From Chloroflexota bacterium (GTDB lineage Bacteria > Chloroflexota > Anaerolineae > Anaerolineales > Anaerolineaceae), in contig JAKAFP010000005.1 of assembly GCA_021825925.1 (NCBI GenBank), positions 310,001 through 374,000 on the forward strand: a stretch of 64,000 bases of DNA. Direction: 5' to 3'. Of this stretch, positions 1 through 7,697 are shown piece by piece. A program made the translations under genes and the position numbers. The notes under the pieces were generated by a model that made no database searches, was not told the origin of the DNA, and saw nothing but the letters and a program-made list of their open reading frames with translations. How positions within the stretch are numbered: the stretch's first letter is position 1; every line of letters begins with the position of its first letter.

Positions 1-434
1 TTCCACTCAGCAAGGAGCAGGTGCAGAGCTATATCAACAATTACTTTGGATTCGCCATCCCTGAAATGATCCCCATAATTTTGGATGAAAACGATAAAGT
101 GGTGGCATTTGGCATCACCTTCCCCTCTTTTTCAGAGGCGCTGCAAAAAAGCCATGGCGACATTTTACCCTTCGGGTTTATCCACTTCTTGAAGGCTATG
201 AAGAAAAACAAAATTGCCGATCTTTACCTGGTGGGTGTGCGTGATGAATACCGCGGCAAGGGATTGAACAGCATGCTCATGGTGCAGATCTACGACGCTT
301 TCATCAGCCACGGCATCAGCATCGTTGAAGGTAACCCCAATCTTGAAGAAAATATCAATGTGCAAACCATGTGGAAGTTCTTTGAGAATCGGGTGCGTAA
401 ACGCCGCCGTTGTTTTGTGAAGCACCTTGGATAA
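1..434 (+). CDS. GNAT-like acetyltransferase, C-terminal part (5' end outside window)
   Basis: The open frame runs from the window edge to a TAA at 432-434, so this is only the C-terminal ~143 residues. It reads in frame upstream of the first GTG at 21. The segment around DLYLVGVRDEYRGKGLNSML resembles the beta4/alpha3 acetyl-CoA-binding part of GNAT proteins (R/Q-x-x-G-K/R-G). It is followed by a GNPNLEENINVQTMWKFFE stretch and a basic KRRRCFVK tail, which I have seen in uncharacterised large GNAT-like proteins of Firmicutes and Chloroflexi. The substrate cannot be told. An intrinsic terminator follows about 35 bases after the stop. Family assignment is moderate; function unknown. Confidence 0.6.
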   Translation, partial: PLSKEQVQSYINNYFGFAIPEMIPIILDENDKVVAFGITFPSFSEALQKSHGDILPFGFIHFLKAMKKNKIADLYLVGVRDEYRGKGLNSMLMVQIYDAFISHGISIVEGNPNLEENINVQTMWKFFENRVRKRRRCFVKHLG

Positions 435-468
435 TTTTTGTATTGACATTTGAAAAGTGATAAAATCT

Positions 469-500
469 GCAAATGCTTTCTAAGAAAAGCATTTGCTTTT
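469..500 (+). terminator. Intrinsic terminator after the GNAT-like gene
   Basis: An 11-bp perfect stem (469-479 with 486-496) with a 6-base loop is followed by TTTTTA. It lies between the GNAT-like stop and the lipoprotein at 532. Confidence 0.75.
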
Positions 501-531
501 TATTGGGTTCTTTTAAAGAAAGGATGATCGA

Positions 532-1173
532 ATGAAAAACAAACTTATCAGTGTTTTCAGTGTGATGTTAATTGTTGCACTGACATTAACAGCCTGCAAC
601 CTTCCGGGCAGCCAATCCAACTCTGCAACCGCTGAAGCTAACGCCGTTCCAACAGAAGCACCTTCCACTCCAGGTGCCTGCCTGGTCGGTACGTGGAATC
701 TGAAAGATTTTGCACCTTATATGGATTCCATCAAACAAAACCTGAGTTCCAGCAGTAATAACAATGTGACCTTCACCAGCGGCGATTTTTCAGGTTCCGC
801 CACCTTCGTGTTTAATACGGATGGCACCACCTCATTAAAAATGGATAGCTTCACTCAAAGTTTCACCATGTCCATGACGGTTTCTGAAAGCACCATTGAT
901 ATTCCCATCACATTGACCGTCAATGGCAATTCAAGCGCGGAATACTCTGTTGAGGGCGATCAAATCACATTCACCAATCAGAACCCGGGCGACATGCAGG
1001 TAACCATTGATACCAATGGAACTGCATCCAGCATGGATCAAAGCCTTTTTGGTGATCCAGGCAGCCAGAAGTTGTACCAATATTCCTGTACGGACGCCAA
1101 CACCTTGTCATTAAAAGTGATCGCAGTAGAGAACATGGATCTGGCCCCACTGATCCTTACCAGAGCACAATAA
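532..1173 (+). CDS. Secreted lipoprotein of unknown function
   Basis: A 213-residue protein with a typical lipoprotein signal: basic MKNK start, hydrophobic core, and lipobox LTAC with the modified Cys near residue 22. A Ser/Ala/Thr/Pro-rich linker to about residue 45 leads to a beta-rich domain (GTWNLKDF, repeated short beta strands such as GSATFVFNTDGTTSLKM) that looks like a lipocalin- or META-like barrel, though I recognise no named family. The start has a good ribosome site (AAAGGATGATCGAATG). It is expected on the outer face of the membrane. The CNLPG sequence after the lipobox recurs in the lipoproteins at 5666 and 36922, suggesting a genome-wide lipoprotein style. Function unknown. 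Confidence 0.75.
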   Translation: MKNKLISVFSVMLIVALTLTACNLPGSQSNSATAEANAVPTEAPSTPGACLVGTWNLKDFAPYMDSIKQNLSSSSNNNVTFTSGDFSGSATFVFNTDGTTSLKMDSFTQSFTMSMTVSESTIDIPITLTVNGNSSAEYSVEGDQITFTNQNPGDMQVTIDTNGTASSMDQSLFGDPGSQKLYQYSCTDANTLSLKVIAVENMDLAPLILTRAQ

Positions 1174-1193
1174 TTTACAATAAAAACAAAAAG

Positions 1194-1223
1194 AGAACCG
1201 AATTCTTAGTTGAATTCGGTTCT
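1194..1223. terminator. Bidirectional terminator between convergent genes
   Basis: A 12-bp perfect inverted repeat (1194-1205 with 1212-1223, 6-base loop) lies between the convergent genes ending at 1173 and 1229. A-rich sequence on the left and T-rich on the right suit termination in both directions. Confidence 0.8.
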
Positions 1224-1228
1224 TTGAT

Positions 1229-1663
1229 TTATTTAGATTTTTCAAGTTTTATCACCACCCGTTCAGCCGCTGCATTTTCTAGATCTGACACATTCAGACT
1301 GCCATCCGGATTGAACTTCACTTTAAAATATTTAGCCATGTTGGCATGGCCGATGAAAAAATGAGAAAGCGCTTCTTTGACTTCTGCAGGTGTTTCGATA
1401 ACCGTCCCTGATACATTAAGCGATTTTCCCATGGTGAACAAAGTGGCCTGTGACCCGCCACGCAGGTTACGCCACCAGGTACGGGTGCGCAAACTGATCA
1501 CCGTGAATTTATCCGAATCCTCGATCAAGTTAATCGGAACCGACAGTTCGTTTCCCGTCTTGCGGCCCATCAAGGTAATGACCGCCAGGCCTTTGCCAAA
1601 CACTCTGCCCAAGGGGGACCGAATGAACGCGATCATGAACTGATTCCCTTTGTTTTGTGCCAT
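1229..1663 (-). CDS. F420-type (Ddn-like) nitroreductase-fold protein
   Basis: About 144 residues. The core GRKTGNELSVPINLI followed by WWRNLRGGSQATL is the hallmark of the deazaflavin (F420)-dependent nitroreductase/FDOR family (Ddn, DUF385), a split beta-barrel fold. Members bind F420H2, or sometimes FMN, fatty acids or haem, and reduce diverse substrates. Which cofactor is used here cannot be told. I chose the ATG at 1663 because GGAGAG lies 4-5 bases upstream; an in-frame ATG at 1684 lacks a ribosome site. The gene is alone, convergent with the lipoprotein at 532 and divergent from the TetR gene. F420-type proteins are common in Chloroflexota and Actinobacteria. Confidence 0.8.
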   Translation of the reverse strand: MAQNKGNQFMIAFIRSPLGRVFGKGLAVITLMGRKTGNELSVPINLIEDSDKFTVISLRTRTWWRNLRGGSQATLFTMGKSLNVSGTVIETPAEVKEALSHFFIGHANMAKYFKVKFNPDGSLNVSDLENAAAERVVIKLEKSK

Positions 1664-1786
1664 GCTCTCTCTCCTGCACAACAAGACTGTCTATCTATTT
1701 ATCGTCCAACTTTTATTAATTGTAAGTGATTCTCAAATAAAAACCTATTGTCTTAACACCCATCCTGCTTTTGTAAGTCAGTATCA

Positions 1787-1844
1787 TTGACATTGGTCCC
1801 TCCTATAATATAATATATGAATAATTTATTTTTATATTCATATA
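1787..1844 (+). promoter_or_regulatory. Strong sigma70-type promoter with palindromic operator for the TetR operon
   Basis: TTGACA (1787-1792), a 16-base spacer and TATAAT (1809-1814) form a consensus promoter. A perfect 10-bp inverted repeat (TATATGAATA at 1814-1823 and its complement at 1835-1844, 11-base spacer) covers the expected start site. It is placed as expected for autorepression by the TetR protein encoded at 1854. Confidence 0.7.
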
Positions 1845-1853
1845 AGGATCACC

Positions 1854-2444
1854 ATGCCACGCGGTTTTACAAACAATCAAACCCAAATCATTAAACAAAA
1901 ACTGATTGATTTTGCAATATCCATGATCCAGGAATCTGGTGTTCGCAAAACAACGATTGAACGCCTAACCCGGGCAGCCAATATTTCTACCGGAGCCTTT
2001 TACCATTTTTATCCCTCCAAAGAAGCTTTGTTCTTTAATGTTTATGAAATTTTGGAAGAACAGGTAAAAATTCAATTCCTTGACCAAATCACTTCCATTT
2101 CCATAAACCCAAAAGAAATAAAAGGTGTGATCCTTTCCTTACTTGATTCAGAGAACATGCGTAACCTCTTAACACTGATTCGGAAAGATGAGCTGGAATA
2201 TATATTAATGAATATTGATCCCTCAGTTGTTCAAAAACACCTCAATGATGACAGATTGTTTATGAACAAGTTGATTGATCTCATTTCAGCTCGGGGATTG
2301 TATGTAAGTTTGAATGCCGATCTTATCCTTTCATATCTTCAAGCCCTTTTCACTCTTTGCTATGAGAAAGATCATTACTATCCGTACTCTGACCGGATAA
2401 TATCGTCTTTTCTCGACACCATGTTAAACGATTTATTAAGTTAA
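1854..2444 (+). CDS. TetR/AcrR-family transcriptional regulator
   Basis: A 196-residue protein with an N-terminal TetR helix-turn-helix (residues ~10-60: TTIERLTRAANISTGAFYHFYPSKEALFFNVY), followed by an all-helical ligand-binding domain of unassigned class. The pattern S-T-G-A-F-Y-H-F-Y-x-S-K-E-A-L-F is diagnostic of the family. It is first in an operon with a methyltransferase 16 bases downstream and an ATC-hydrolase-like protein. The upstream dyad suggests that it represses itself and those two genes. AT-richer than its neighbours, hinting at acquisition as a unit. Confidence 0.9.
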   Translation: MPRGFTNNQTQIIKQKLIDFAISMIQESGVRKTTIERLTRAANISTGAFYHFYPSKEALFFNVYEILEEQVKIQFLDQITSISINPKEIKGVILSLLDSENMRNLLTLIRKDELEYILMNIDPSVVQKHLNDDRLFMNKLIDLISARGLYVSLNADLILSYLQALFTLCYEKDHYYPYSDRIISSFLDTMLNDLLS

Positions 2445-2460
2445 GCACTGGCACTGAAAA

Positions 2461-3090
2461 ATGAAATCACAGTACAGAACAAAAATCTTTTACAACTGGA
2501 TGAACAACGTATTAAGCGATCCAAAAATTGGCGATTTGCGCCGCCAGCTTTTAACTCATGTAAGAGGAAAAACTCTGGAAATTGGTTTTGGTACGGGCTT
2601 AAACTTGCCTTACTACCCACAAAAAATGGAATCACTTATCGTCATTGATCCAGTAATGGCATCAATAGTCAAAGTTGCTGATAAACCCGCTTATGATTTT
2701 CAACAAATGGAAGCCGAAAATCTCCTGTTTCAAGATTCAACCTTTGACACAGTCGTATCCACTTTTACCTTGTGCAGTGTAAAAAGCATAGATCTAACGT
2801 TGAGAGAAATTCAACGTGTTTTAAAACCTGATGGAAGATTTTTATTCCTGGAACACGGAAAAAGTTGGATAAAACCATTGTCCATCATTCAAAATATCGT
2901 CAATCCAATTTATAACACTCTTGCAGTTGGTTGCAATGTGAATCGAGAGATGGAACAATCTCTCAGTAATAACAAATTTCAACTCGAGCAAATACAACAC
3001 ATTCGATTTGGACGGCAACCCATATCTGGATTTTTTTACCTTGGTGTTGCTACTAAAAAAGAAAACAAAACTGGAGAAAAATCACCGTGA
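2461..3090 (+). CDS. Class I SAM-dependent methyltransferase
   Basis: 209 residues. Motif I is KTLEIGFGTGLNLPYYP (residues ~38-54), followed by an acidic end of beta2 (VIDPV), the TFDTVVSTFTLCSV segment, and REIQRVLKPDGRFLFLEHG, typical of Methyltransf_11 proteins. The overall layout resembles the METTL7/PmtA-like group acting on small thiols or lipids, but the substrate is not determined by sequence. It follows the TetR gene by 16 bases and its TGA overlaps the next start (GTGATGA), so translational coupling is likely. Possibly it modifies the same compound that the regulator senses (inference). Confidence 0.88.
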   Translation: MKSQYRTKIFYNWMNNVLSDPKIGDLRRQLLTHVRGKTLEIGFGTGLNLPYYPQKMESLIVIDPVMASIVKVADKPAYDFQQMEAENLLFQDSTFDTVVSTFTLCSVKSIDLTLREIQRVLKPDGRFLFLEHGKSWIKPLSIIQNIVNPIYNTLAVGCNVNREMEQSLSNNKFQLEQIQHIRFGRQPISGFFYLGVATKKENKTGEKSP

Positions 3091-3758
3091 TGAAAGTAAA
3101 GATTTGGATCATTTTTACCTTTATGTCGTGGACTGTCCGTTCAGCCATGGTCACACAATTTGGGAGCAACTTTTATCGTCTTTTTCGCATCAAGTCAAGA
3201 AATAAATTATCTGAAATTCTAAAAGAAACGCCAGATATCGGAGACAGCATCTTCGCATTAAACTACCTTTACGGTCCGTGTTATTTCGCCTGGTATCATG
3301 CGTTGCGCTCATTGGAAGTTGAGAAGGAGATTGCGTCTCAGTGGATTTGGACAATTAATGAGAGCCTCGTCAGGTTCTTCCCCAAGCCGCTTTTACATTG
3401 GTTTGCCAAAAATATGTATCTTGGTTCATTCCGAAGAAAAGCAATCAAAGCAGAAAGGAGCGGGAAACAAGGGACCCTCCATCCTTATGACTGGCGAGTT
3501 GAATATGTTGACATCAACCAGACGACTTTTGGAATCAACATTTACGAGTGCGGCATGATGAAACTTGCCGAGAAATTTGGGTTCCTTGAAATGTTTCCAT
3601 CTGTGTGCAGAATGGATTACCTTTTCTCTCATTACTTTGATAACGGGTTCAAACGAACAGGAACACTGGCGGACCAAAATAATTGTTGTGATTGTGTTTA
3701 TCAGTATCCAGGTCAATGCGAGTGGGCACCGGAGAAAGGGTTCATTGATCGCAAGTGA
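3087..3758 (+). CDS. L-2-amino-thiazoline-4-carboxylate (ATC) hydrolase-like protein
   Basis: 223 residues. The C-terminal half (CRMDYLFSHYFDNGFKRTGTLADQNNCCDCVY, residues ~180-212) matches my memory of the ATC_hydrolase family (PF14196), whose namesake opens the thiazoline ring of L-ATC on the route to cysteine in Pseudomonas. Members have conserved Cys near this C-terminal region. An N-terminal hydrophobic stretch (residues 4-22) could be a membrane anchor. The GTG at 3087 overlaps the methyltransferase stop; the adjacent ATG at 3090 is an alternative. GGAG at 3073 is better spaced for the GTG. Last gene of the TetR operon. Family call moderate; biochemical role uncertain. Confidence 0.65.
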   Translation: MMKVKIWIIFTFMSWTVRSAMVTQFGSNFYRLFRIKSRNKLSEILKETPDIGDSIFALNYLYGPCYFAWYHALRSLEVEKEIASQWIWTINESLVRFFPKPLLHWFAKNMYLGSFRRKAIKAERSGKQGTLHPYDWRVEYVDINQTTFGINIYECGMMKLAEKFGFLEMFPSVCRMDYLFSHYFDNGFKRTGTLADQNNCCDCVYQYPGQCEWAPEKGFIDRK

Positions 3759-3818
3759 ACCGATCTAAAATAGAATCCTTTTCGCCCAATACTGGTTAAC
3801 CTCATAGAGGACAAGAGT

Positions 3819-4730
3819 ATGCCCATTACCCCTTCCACCCGCCAGTATTGGACCGAAGCCGGTCGTATAAAAGATTACCCGCTTGCCGAAAAACTGCATG
3901 GTTATTTTTACCTGCGTTTTCCGTACTTCTATATCGCCACAGCTTCCGCATCCAATCGGCTGGGGAAATTTGGTGCGAGAGTGCTAGGCATGATCAACAA
4001 GGTTTTTCCACCCCGCCCTGGCAAAGCGGATCAGATTACGTTCGCCGATACCTACCACGGCAAGGTGATCCCGCTGCAGACCGCAAGAGAACTGGTCAGC
4101 ATCAAACAAAACATCAAAGTGGATGATCTCGAAAAGGTCATCCCCTATCAACTGGCGCGCAGCCTGATCATTGACCACCCCGAGTCGCTGGTCGCCTTGG
4201 ACTGTCCATGCCGTGTGGCGCGCGAAAATCCATGCCTGCCGCTGGATGTGTGTTTGATCGTGGGTGAACCTTTCGCCAGTTTTACGCTTGAACATCATCC
4301 GACACAATCACGGGCCATCAATCACGAAGAAGCCATCGCCATCCTCGAAGCCGAAGAAGCCCGGGGTCATGTGCATCACGCTTTTTTCAAAGAGGCTGTG
4401 CTGCAGCGGTTCTACGCCATTTGCAACTGCTGCCAATGCTGCTGCGGCGCCATGCAAGCCCATGCTTCAGGCACCCCCATGCTGGCTTCTTCAGGTTATA
4501 CAGCCAGTGTGGATGAGACCCTTTGCAAAGGCTGTGGAAATTGCGAACCTTACTGCCAGTTCAATGCCATTGAGATCAAGGATGGATTAAACCACATTAA
4601 CAAAACAGCCTGCATGGGCTGCGGGATTTGCGTCTCGCATTGTGAGCAAAACGCAGTGGAGCTCGTCCTCACACCTTCTAAAGGGGTTCCACTTGAAATG
4701 ACCCGGATTCTTGAGGAGGCAGCCCCTTAA
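3819..4730 (+). CDS. Cys-rich 2x[4Fe-4S] ferredoxin-domain protein
   Basis: 303 residues in three parts. Residues ~1-110 lack Cys. A central Cys-rich region has DCPCRVARENPCLPLDVC (~128-145) and CNCCQCCCG (~204-212). A C-terminal bacterial-type ferredoxin domain has two classic motifs, CKGCGNCEPYC and CMGCGICVSHC (~232-275), for two [4Fe-4S] clusters. The central cysteines could hold a further metal or cluster site. This architecture recurs as an uncharacterised family in anaerobes and is presumably an electron carrier or redox maturation factor. No neighbour indicates a partner. A soluble location is expected because no signal peptide is seen. Confidence 0.7.
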   Translation: MPITPSTRQYWTEAGRIKDYPLAEKLHGYFYLRFPYFYIATASASNRLGKFGARVLGMINKVFPPRPGKADQITFADTYHGKVIPLQTARELVSIKQNIKVDDLEKVIPYQLARSLIIDHPESLVALDCPCRVARENPCLPLDVCLIVGEPFASFTLEHHPTQSRAINHEEAIAILEAEEARGHVHHAFFKEAVLQRFYAICNCCQCCCGAMQAHASGTPMLASSGYTASVDETLCKGCGNCEPYCQFNAIEIKDGLNHINKTACMGCGICVSHCEQNAVELVLTPSKGVPLEMTRILEEAAP

Positions 4731-4735
4731 AAAAG

Positions 4736-4764
4736 TTGAATTTAAGGCATGATTGGACTATACT
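4736..4764 (+). promoter_or_regulatory. Promoter for the small protein at 4785
   Basis: TTGAAT (4736-4741), 17-base spacer, TATACT (4759-4764). An ideal GGAGG ribosome site follows before the ATG at 4785. Confidence 0.6.
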
Positions 4765-4784
4765 AAATCCGGAGGCACAAAAAG

Positions 4785-5015
4785 ATGAAACCAATCTTGC
4801 TTCTCGATGAAAGTTTACAAGTAGAAGTGTTCTTTGAATCAGACGATTGTGGCTATGAAGACAACATCTGTTTAAAGGTAACCGAGTCCTGCCCGGAAGA
4901 AGAAAAAGTCTTCCTGCACGATGAAAGCCATCTTTATCTCACTCCAGCCCAGGCACAAGAGTTGGTGAATGCACTGGACCAGGCGATCAAGTTAAGCAGT
5001 TTTACAAAGAAATGA
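4785..5015 (+). CDS. Small acidic protein of unknown function
   Basis: 76 residues, acidic, with two Cys (residues ~22 and 35). It ends in LTPAQAQELVNALDQAIK, an amphipathic helix. That tail resembles the ends of small uncharacterised Chloroflexi proteins in which a beta-rich half is followed by such a helix. It has its own promoter, a strong ribosome site (CCGGAGGCAC) and its own terminator, so it is probably real. No function can be assigned. Confidence 0.65.
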   Translation: MKPILLLDESLQVEVFFESDDCGYEDNICLKVTESCPEEEKVFLHDESHLYLTPAQAQELVNALDQAIKLSSFTKK

Positions 5016-5036
5016 TCCAGTTAACTCGTTAGAAAA

Positions 5037-5071
5037 ATCCCCTGCAGGTTTGAGACTGCAGGGGATCATTT
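5037..5071. terminator. Bidirectional intrinsic terminator
   Basis: An 11-bp stem (5037-5047 with 5056-5066) and 8-base loop are followed by CATTTTTG. It is shared by the convergent genes ending at 5015 and 5075. Confidence 0.85.
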
Positions 5072-5074
5072 TTG

Positions 5075-5488
5075 TTATTCCAATTTCTTGGCTTCTTCAT
5101 TCAACGCGATGTCTTCAGGGGTGACGGGAACAAAATCCAGGCCGTGCGGCAGGGATTTACCCTCGAGGTCAACATGGATAAAGGTAATGAATCCACGCAC
5201 TGCCAGCTTGCCCAACACTTTTACCTCGATCAGGCTGACTATTTTGGTCTCACCGGTGAGCACCACCCGGCTGGTGAAAACGGGTAATTCACCTTTGCGG
5301 ATCGGCCTGGTAAAGGTCATGCCATGGATCTTGAGACAAACAATGTTCTCGGGTTTGGTCATGGAAGCGGCAGCAATGAATCCGCTCTCTACAAACCACT
5401 CTGCGGTTCGGCCGGCATATAAAGTGCCGTGATGGTTCAAGTCCTCACCCTTAACTAAATGCACACTGGAATAAGTTGGAAATTCCAT
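5075..5488 (-). CDS. Acyl-CoA thioesterase, hotdog fold
   Basis: About 137 residues, a single hotdog domain. The segment DLNHHGTLYAGRTAEWFVESGFIAA matches the catalytic helix region of the YciA/ACOT (BACH) thioesterases, where an Asn/Asp near the HG motif and a downstream acidic residue act on acyl-CoA esters. Substrate chain length is not predictable. I chose the ATG at 5488 (MEFPTYSS) because GAGAGG lies 6 bases upstream; the frame extends to 5536 without a ribosome site there. Single-gene unit. Confidence 0.8.
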   Translation of the reverse strand: MEFPTYSSVHLVKGEDLNHHGTLYAGRTAEWFVESGFIAAASMTKPENIVCLKIHGMTFTRPIRKGELPVFTSRVVLTGETKIVSLIEVKVLGKLAVRGFITFIHVDLEGKSLPHGLDFVPVTPEDIALNEEAKKLE

Positions 5489-5665
5489 AATAATCCTCTC
5501 ACTCTCGGAATGGATTGATTGTAGACCTGCGTGCATCCGCGGTCAAGCGTGATAATCCACACTTAATAGTTGTGTTTTGTCATATTATGGGTCTTGTAAT
5601 TCTCAAAAGCTTGCCTAAAATGATAGGTATATAACTGAGGTAACAGACAATCGAAAGGATCAGCC

Positions 5666-7024
5666 ATGCATAAGATATCAATTAGGCTTGTGGTTGGAAT
5701 TTCAACAATATTGGTACTCATTCTAGTGCTTGCTGGATGCAACCTGCCTGGAACCCTGCCTCAAAATGTGGATGATATCGTTGCCCAAACACTGACCGCA
5801 TTAAGTGCCCAGGCGGTCACACCCACCCATGAAGCCATTGCAACACTGGAACCCACAGGTACAGAAATCTCCACCCCGATGACACCACCAGAGAACACTG
5901 TCGCCCCCATCGTGCATGTCATCATGCCAGGTGAGATGCAGGCCATTGAAAGCACCGTGGATGATGTGCTTTATAACTCGGACGATTTTTCAAGGAATAT
6001 GTATGAACGGCCGTTTACCCAGATGACCATGGAAAATCGTTTTGACCTGGATCTGCAAAAGATTGCCATGTCCACCGATAACACCTTCTTCTACTTCTCG
6101 CTCGCCTTAAAGGATGTGAACATCGGCACCAAGACTGTTGACGGCAATTACGGCATAGAATTTGATCTCGATAAAGACGGCCGCGGTGATTATCTTTTGT
6201 GGGCTTATCAACCTCCCGTCTCAACCAGCTGGGATTACTTGGGCATTGGCTTGTTTTCTGATGTCAACAAGGATGTCGGCGGCACCCATGCCTTGGTATC
6301 AGATCCGACTGACCCGAATTGGAACGGCTACGAAACTGAAGTTTGGCCCGGCAAACCGTTGACCGACCCTGACGGCGCATGGATGCGCCTCTCGCCCAGT
6401 GACGTGACCGTGGTCCAGTTGGCCGTCAAACGCTCTCTGCTTGGCAACCCCGCTTCATTTTTGTGGAGCGCCTGGGCGGATGACCAGGTCAAGGCTCCCT
6501 ATAAATTTGATTACAACGATTTTTACACCGCTGCTGAAGCCGGTTCCCCCATCCTGGGCAATGCCAATTATCCACTCAAGGCACTGGCACAAATGGACAG
6601 CACCTGCCGCGAGGCATGGGGATTCAAAGCCACCGGTAATGAACCCGGCATCTGCAAGAAGGCAGTTGTTCAACCCACGGCAAAACCCAAAGTCACAACT
6701 CAACCAGGGGTCACACCGACCAAAACACCGATCGTCCCCACCAAACAGGTGATCACCGTGACCCAGCCACCGACCTGCACGGATGTTCAAATTGGCGCCC
6801 AGATCACCCCATGGGACGTCGCTTACACCTCAGGAGTGACCCTTTGTCTGGATGGTGGCGAATGCAAGAACCCTGATTCCTTGGGCTACGTGATCTGGTA
6901 CCGCCCCGCAGGTGGCTATACCATTAATGCTTCATCCTCTTATGGCATCTCACCAAGCTCAGTTTCAGTCAAGTTGGGATGCGGTGAAAAATCCTTGAGC
7001 CAATTCACCATAGGACCTGGATAA
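5666..7024 (+). CDS. Large secreted lipoprotein with Thr/Pro linkers
   Basis: 452 residues. The signal peptide ends in lipobox LAGC (Cys ~25). A Thr/Pro/Glu-rich stalk (to ~100) leads to a beta-rich central domain (~100-310) with DLDKDGRGDYLLWAY, reminiscent of calcium-binding or CBM9-like folds. A second Thr/Pro linker (~325-360) precedes a Cys-containing C-terminal domain (~362-452) beginning CTDVQIGAQITPWDVAYT. The protein is probably a surface-exposed binding or sensor protein. I do not recognise a named family with confidence. It is monocistronic with a downstream terminator. Confidence 0.7.
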   Translation: MHKISIRLVVGISTILVLILVLAGCNLPGTLPQNVDDIVAQTLTALSAQAVTPTHEAIATLEPTGTEISTPMTPPENTVAPIVHVIMPGEMQAIESTVDDVLYNSDDFSRNMYERPFTQMTMENRFDLDLQKIAMSTDNTFFYFSLALKDVNIGTKTVDGNYGIEFDLDKDGRGDYLLWAYQPPVSTSWDYLGIGLFSDVNKDVGGTHALVSDPTDPNWNGYETEVWPGKPLTDPDGAWMRLSPSDVTVVQLAVKRSLLGNPASFLWSAWADDQVKAPYKFDYNDFYTAAEAGSPILGNANYPLKALAQMDSTCREAWGFKATGNEPGICKKAVVQPTAKPKVTTQPGVTPTKTPIVPTKQVITVTQPPTCTDVQIGAQITPWDVAYTSGVTLCLDGGECKNPDSLGYVIWYRPAGGYTINASSSYGISPSSVSVKLGCGEKSLSQFTIGPG

Positions 7025-7046
7025 TTTCCATTCCGGTAATTTCATA

Positions 7047-7075
7047 AATCCTCCTCGAAATCGAGGAGGATTTTT
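7047..7075 (+). terminator. Intrinsic terminator of the lipoprotein gene
   Basis: A stem of about 11 bp around ATCCTCCTCGA / TCGAGGAGGAT is followed by TTTTT. It lies immediately upstream of the PadR promoter. Confidence 0.85.
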
Positions 7076-7078
7076 CTA

Positions 7079-7107
7079 TTGACATTTTTTATTATAGTAC
7101 TATAATA
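7079..7107 (+). promoter_or_regulatory. PadR promoter with an 18-bp palindrome over the -10 box
   Basis: TTGACA (7079-7084), 16-base spacer, TATAAT (7101-7106). A perfect 18-bp palindrome (7090-7107) contains the -10 box, placed for autorepression. The predicted transcription start, about 7 bases past the -10, falls at or next to the ATG at 7113. There is no ribosome site, so the mRNA is probably leaderless. Confidence 0.7.
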
Positions 7108-7112
7108 TTCGT

Positions 7113-7697
7113 ATGACAGAATATAACTTGAGCAATGCAGAACTGGCCATCCTCAGCCTGATCGCCGAGCAACCCCGCCACGGTTACGAACTGGAGCAGA
7201 TCATTGAAGAACGCGGCATGCGCAACTGGACGGAAGTCGCCTTCTCCTCGATCTATTTCCTGTTGAATGGATTGGTCAAGAAAGGTCTGGCATCTTCCAC
7301 ACTGCAGCCAGCCGCCGGGCGTGGACCGGCGAAAAAGGTCTTCAGTGCCACACCGCAAGGGTACAAAGCGCTGCACGACGGCATCTACCTTGCCATCTCG
7401 ATCGCGGACCACGATAACCAGCGTTTTTTGCTTGGCCTTTCATGCCTGCCTTTGCTTTCACCTGCCGAAGTTCAAAAAGCGTTCCATGAACGTATGGATA
7501 CCTTATCCGCAAAGATCCATGAATTTTCGATGCATCCCGCATTTACCACACCGGGCTTTCCGCCCCATGTGCGCGCCATGTTCGGATACTCATCGGCCCT
7601 GATCCGCACCGAGCTTGAATGGTCAAAACAATTTCTTGATTATTATTTGAAAGGACTTACCCAAAATGGAAAAACTGGACCTCAAAAAACAATATAA
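7113..7697 (+). CDS. PadR-family transcriptional regulator
   Basis: 194 residues. The N-terminal winged helix (residues ~5-85: LSNAELAILSLIAEQPRHGYELEQII, then FSSIYFLLNGLVKKGL) is characteristic of PadR/Vir proteins. The C-terminal region is a helical dimerisation domain (PadR_C-like). It starts at a probable leaderless promoter carrying a palindrome that it may bind. The 3' end overlaps the following GyrI-like gene by 32 bases, so the two are translationally linked. PadR regulators often sense toxic small molecules, and GyrI-like domains bind such compounds, so a shared drug-response role is plausible but unproven. Confidence 0.9.
   Translation: MTEYNLSNAELAILSLIAEQPRHGYELEQIIEERGMRNWTEVAFSSIYFLLNGLVKKGLASSTLQPAAGRGPAKKVFSATPQGYKALHDGIYLAISIADHDNQRFLLGLSCLPLLSPAEVQKAFHERMDTLSAKIHEFSMHPAFTTPGFPPHVRAMFGYSSALIRTELEWSKQFLDYYLKGLTQNGKTGPQKTI

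Noticed and set aside
439-466. TTGACA and TAAAAT near 443-466 as the promoter for the lipoprotein at 532
   Set aside because: The spacing between these boxes is only 12 bases and a terminator follows immediately, so the pair is unlikely to work as such; a weaker TTGTAT box gives better spacing but the terminator remains in the way.
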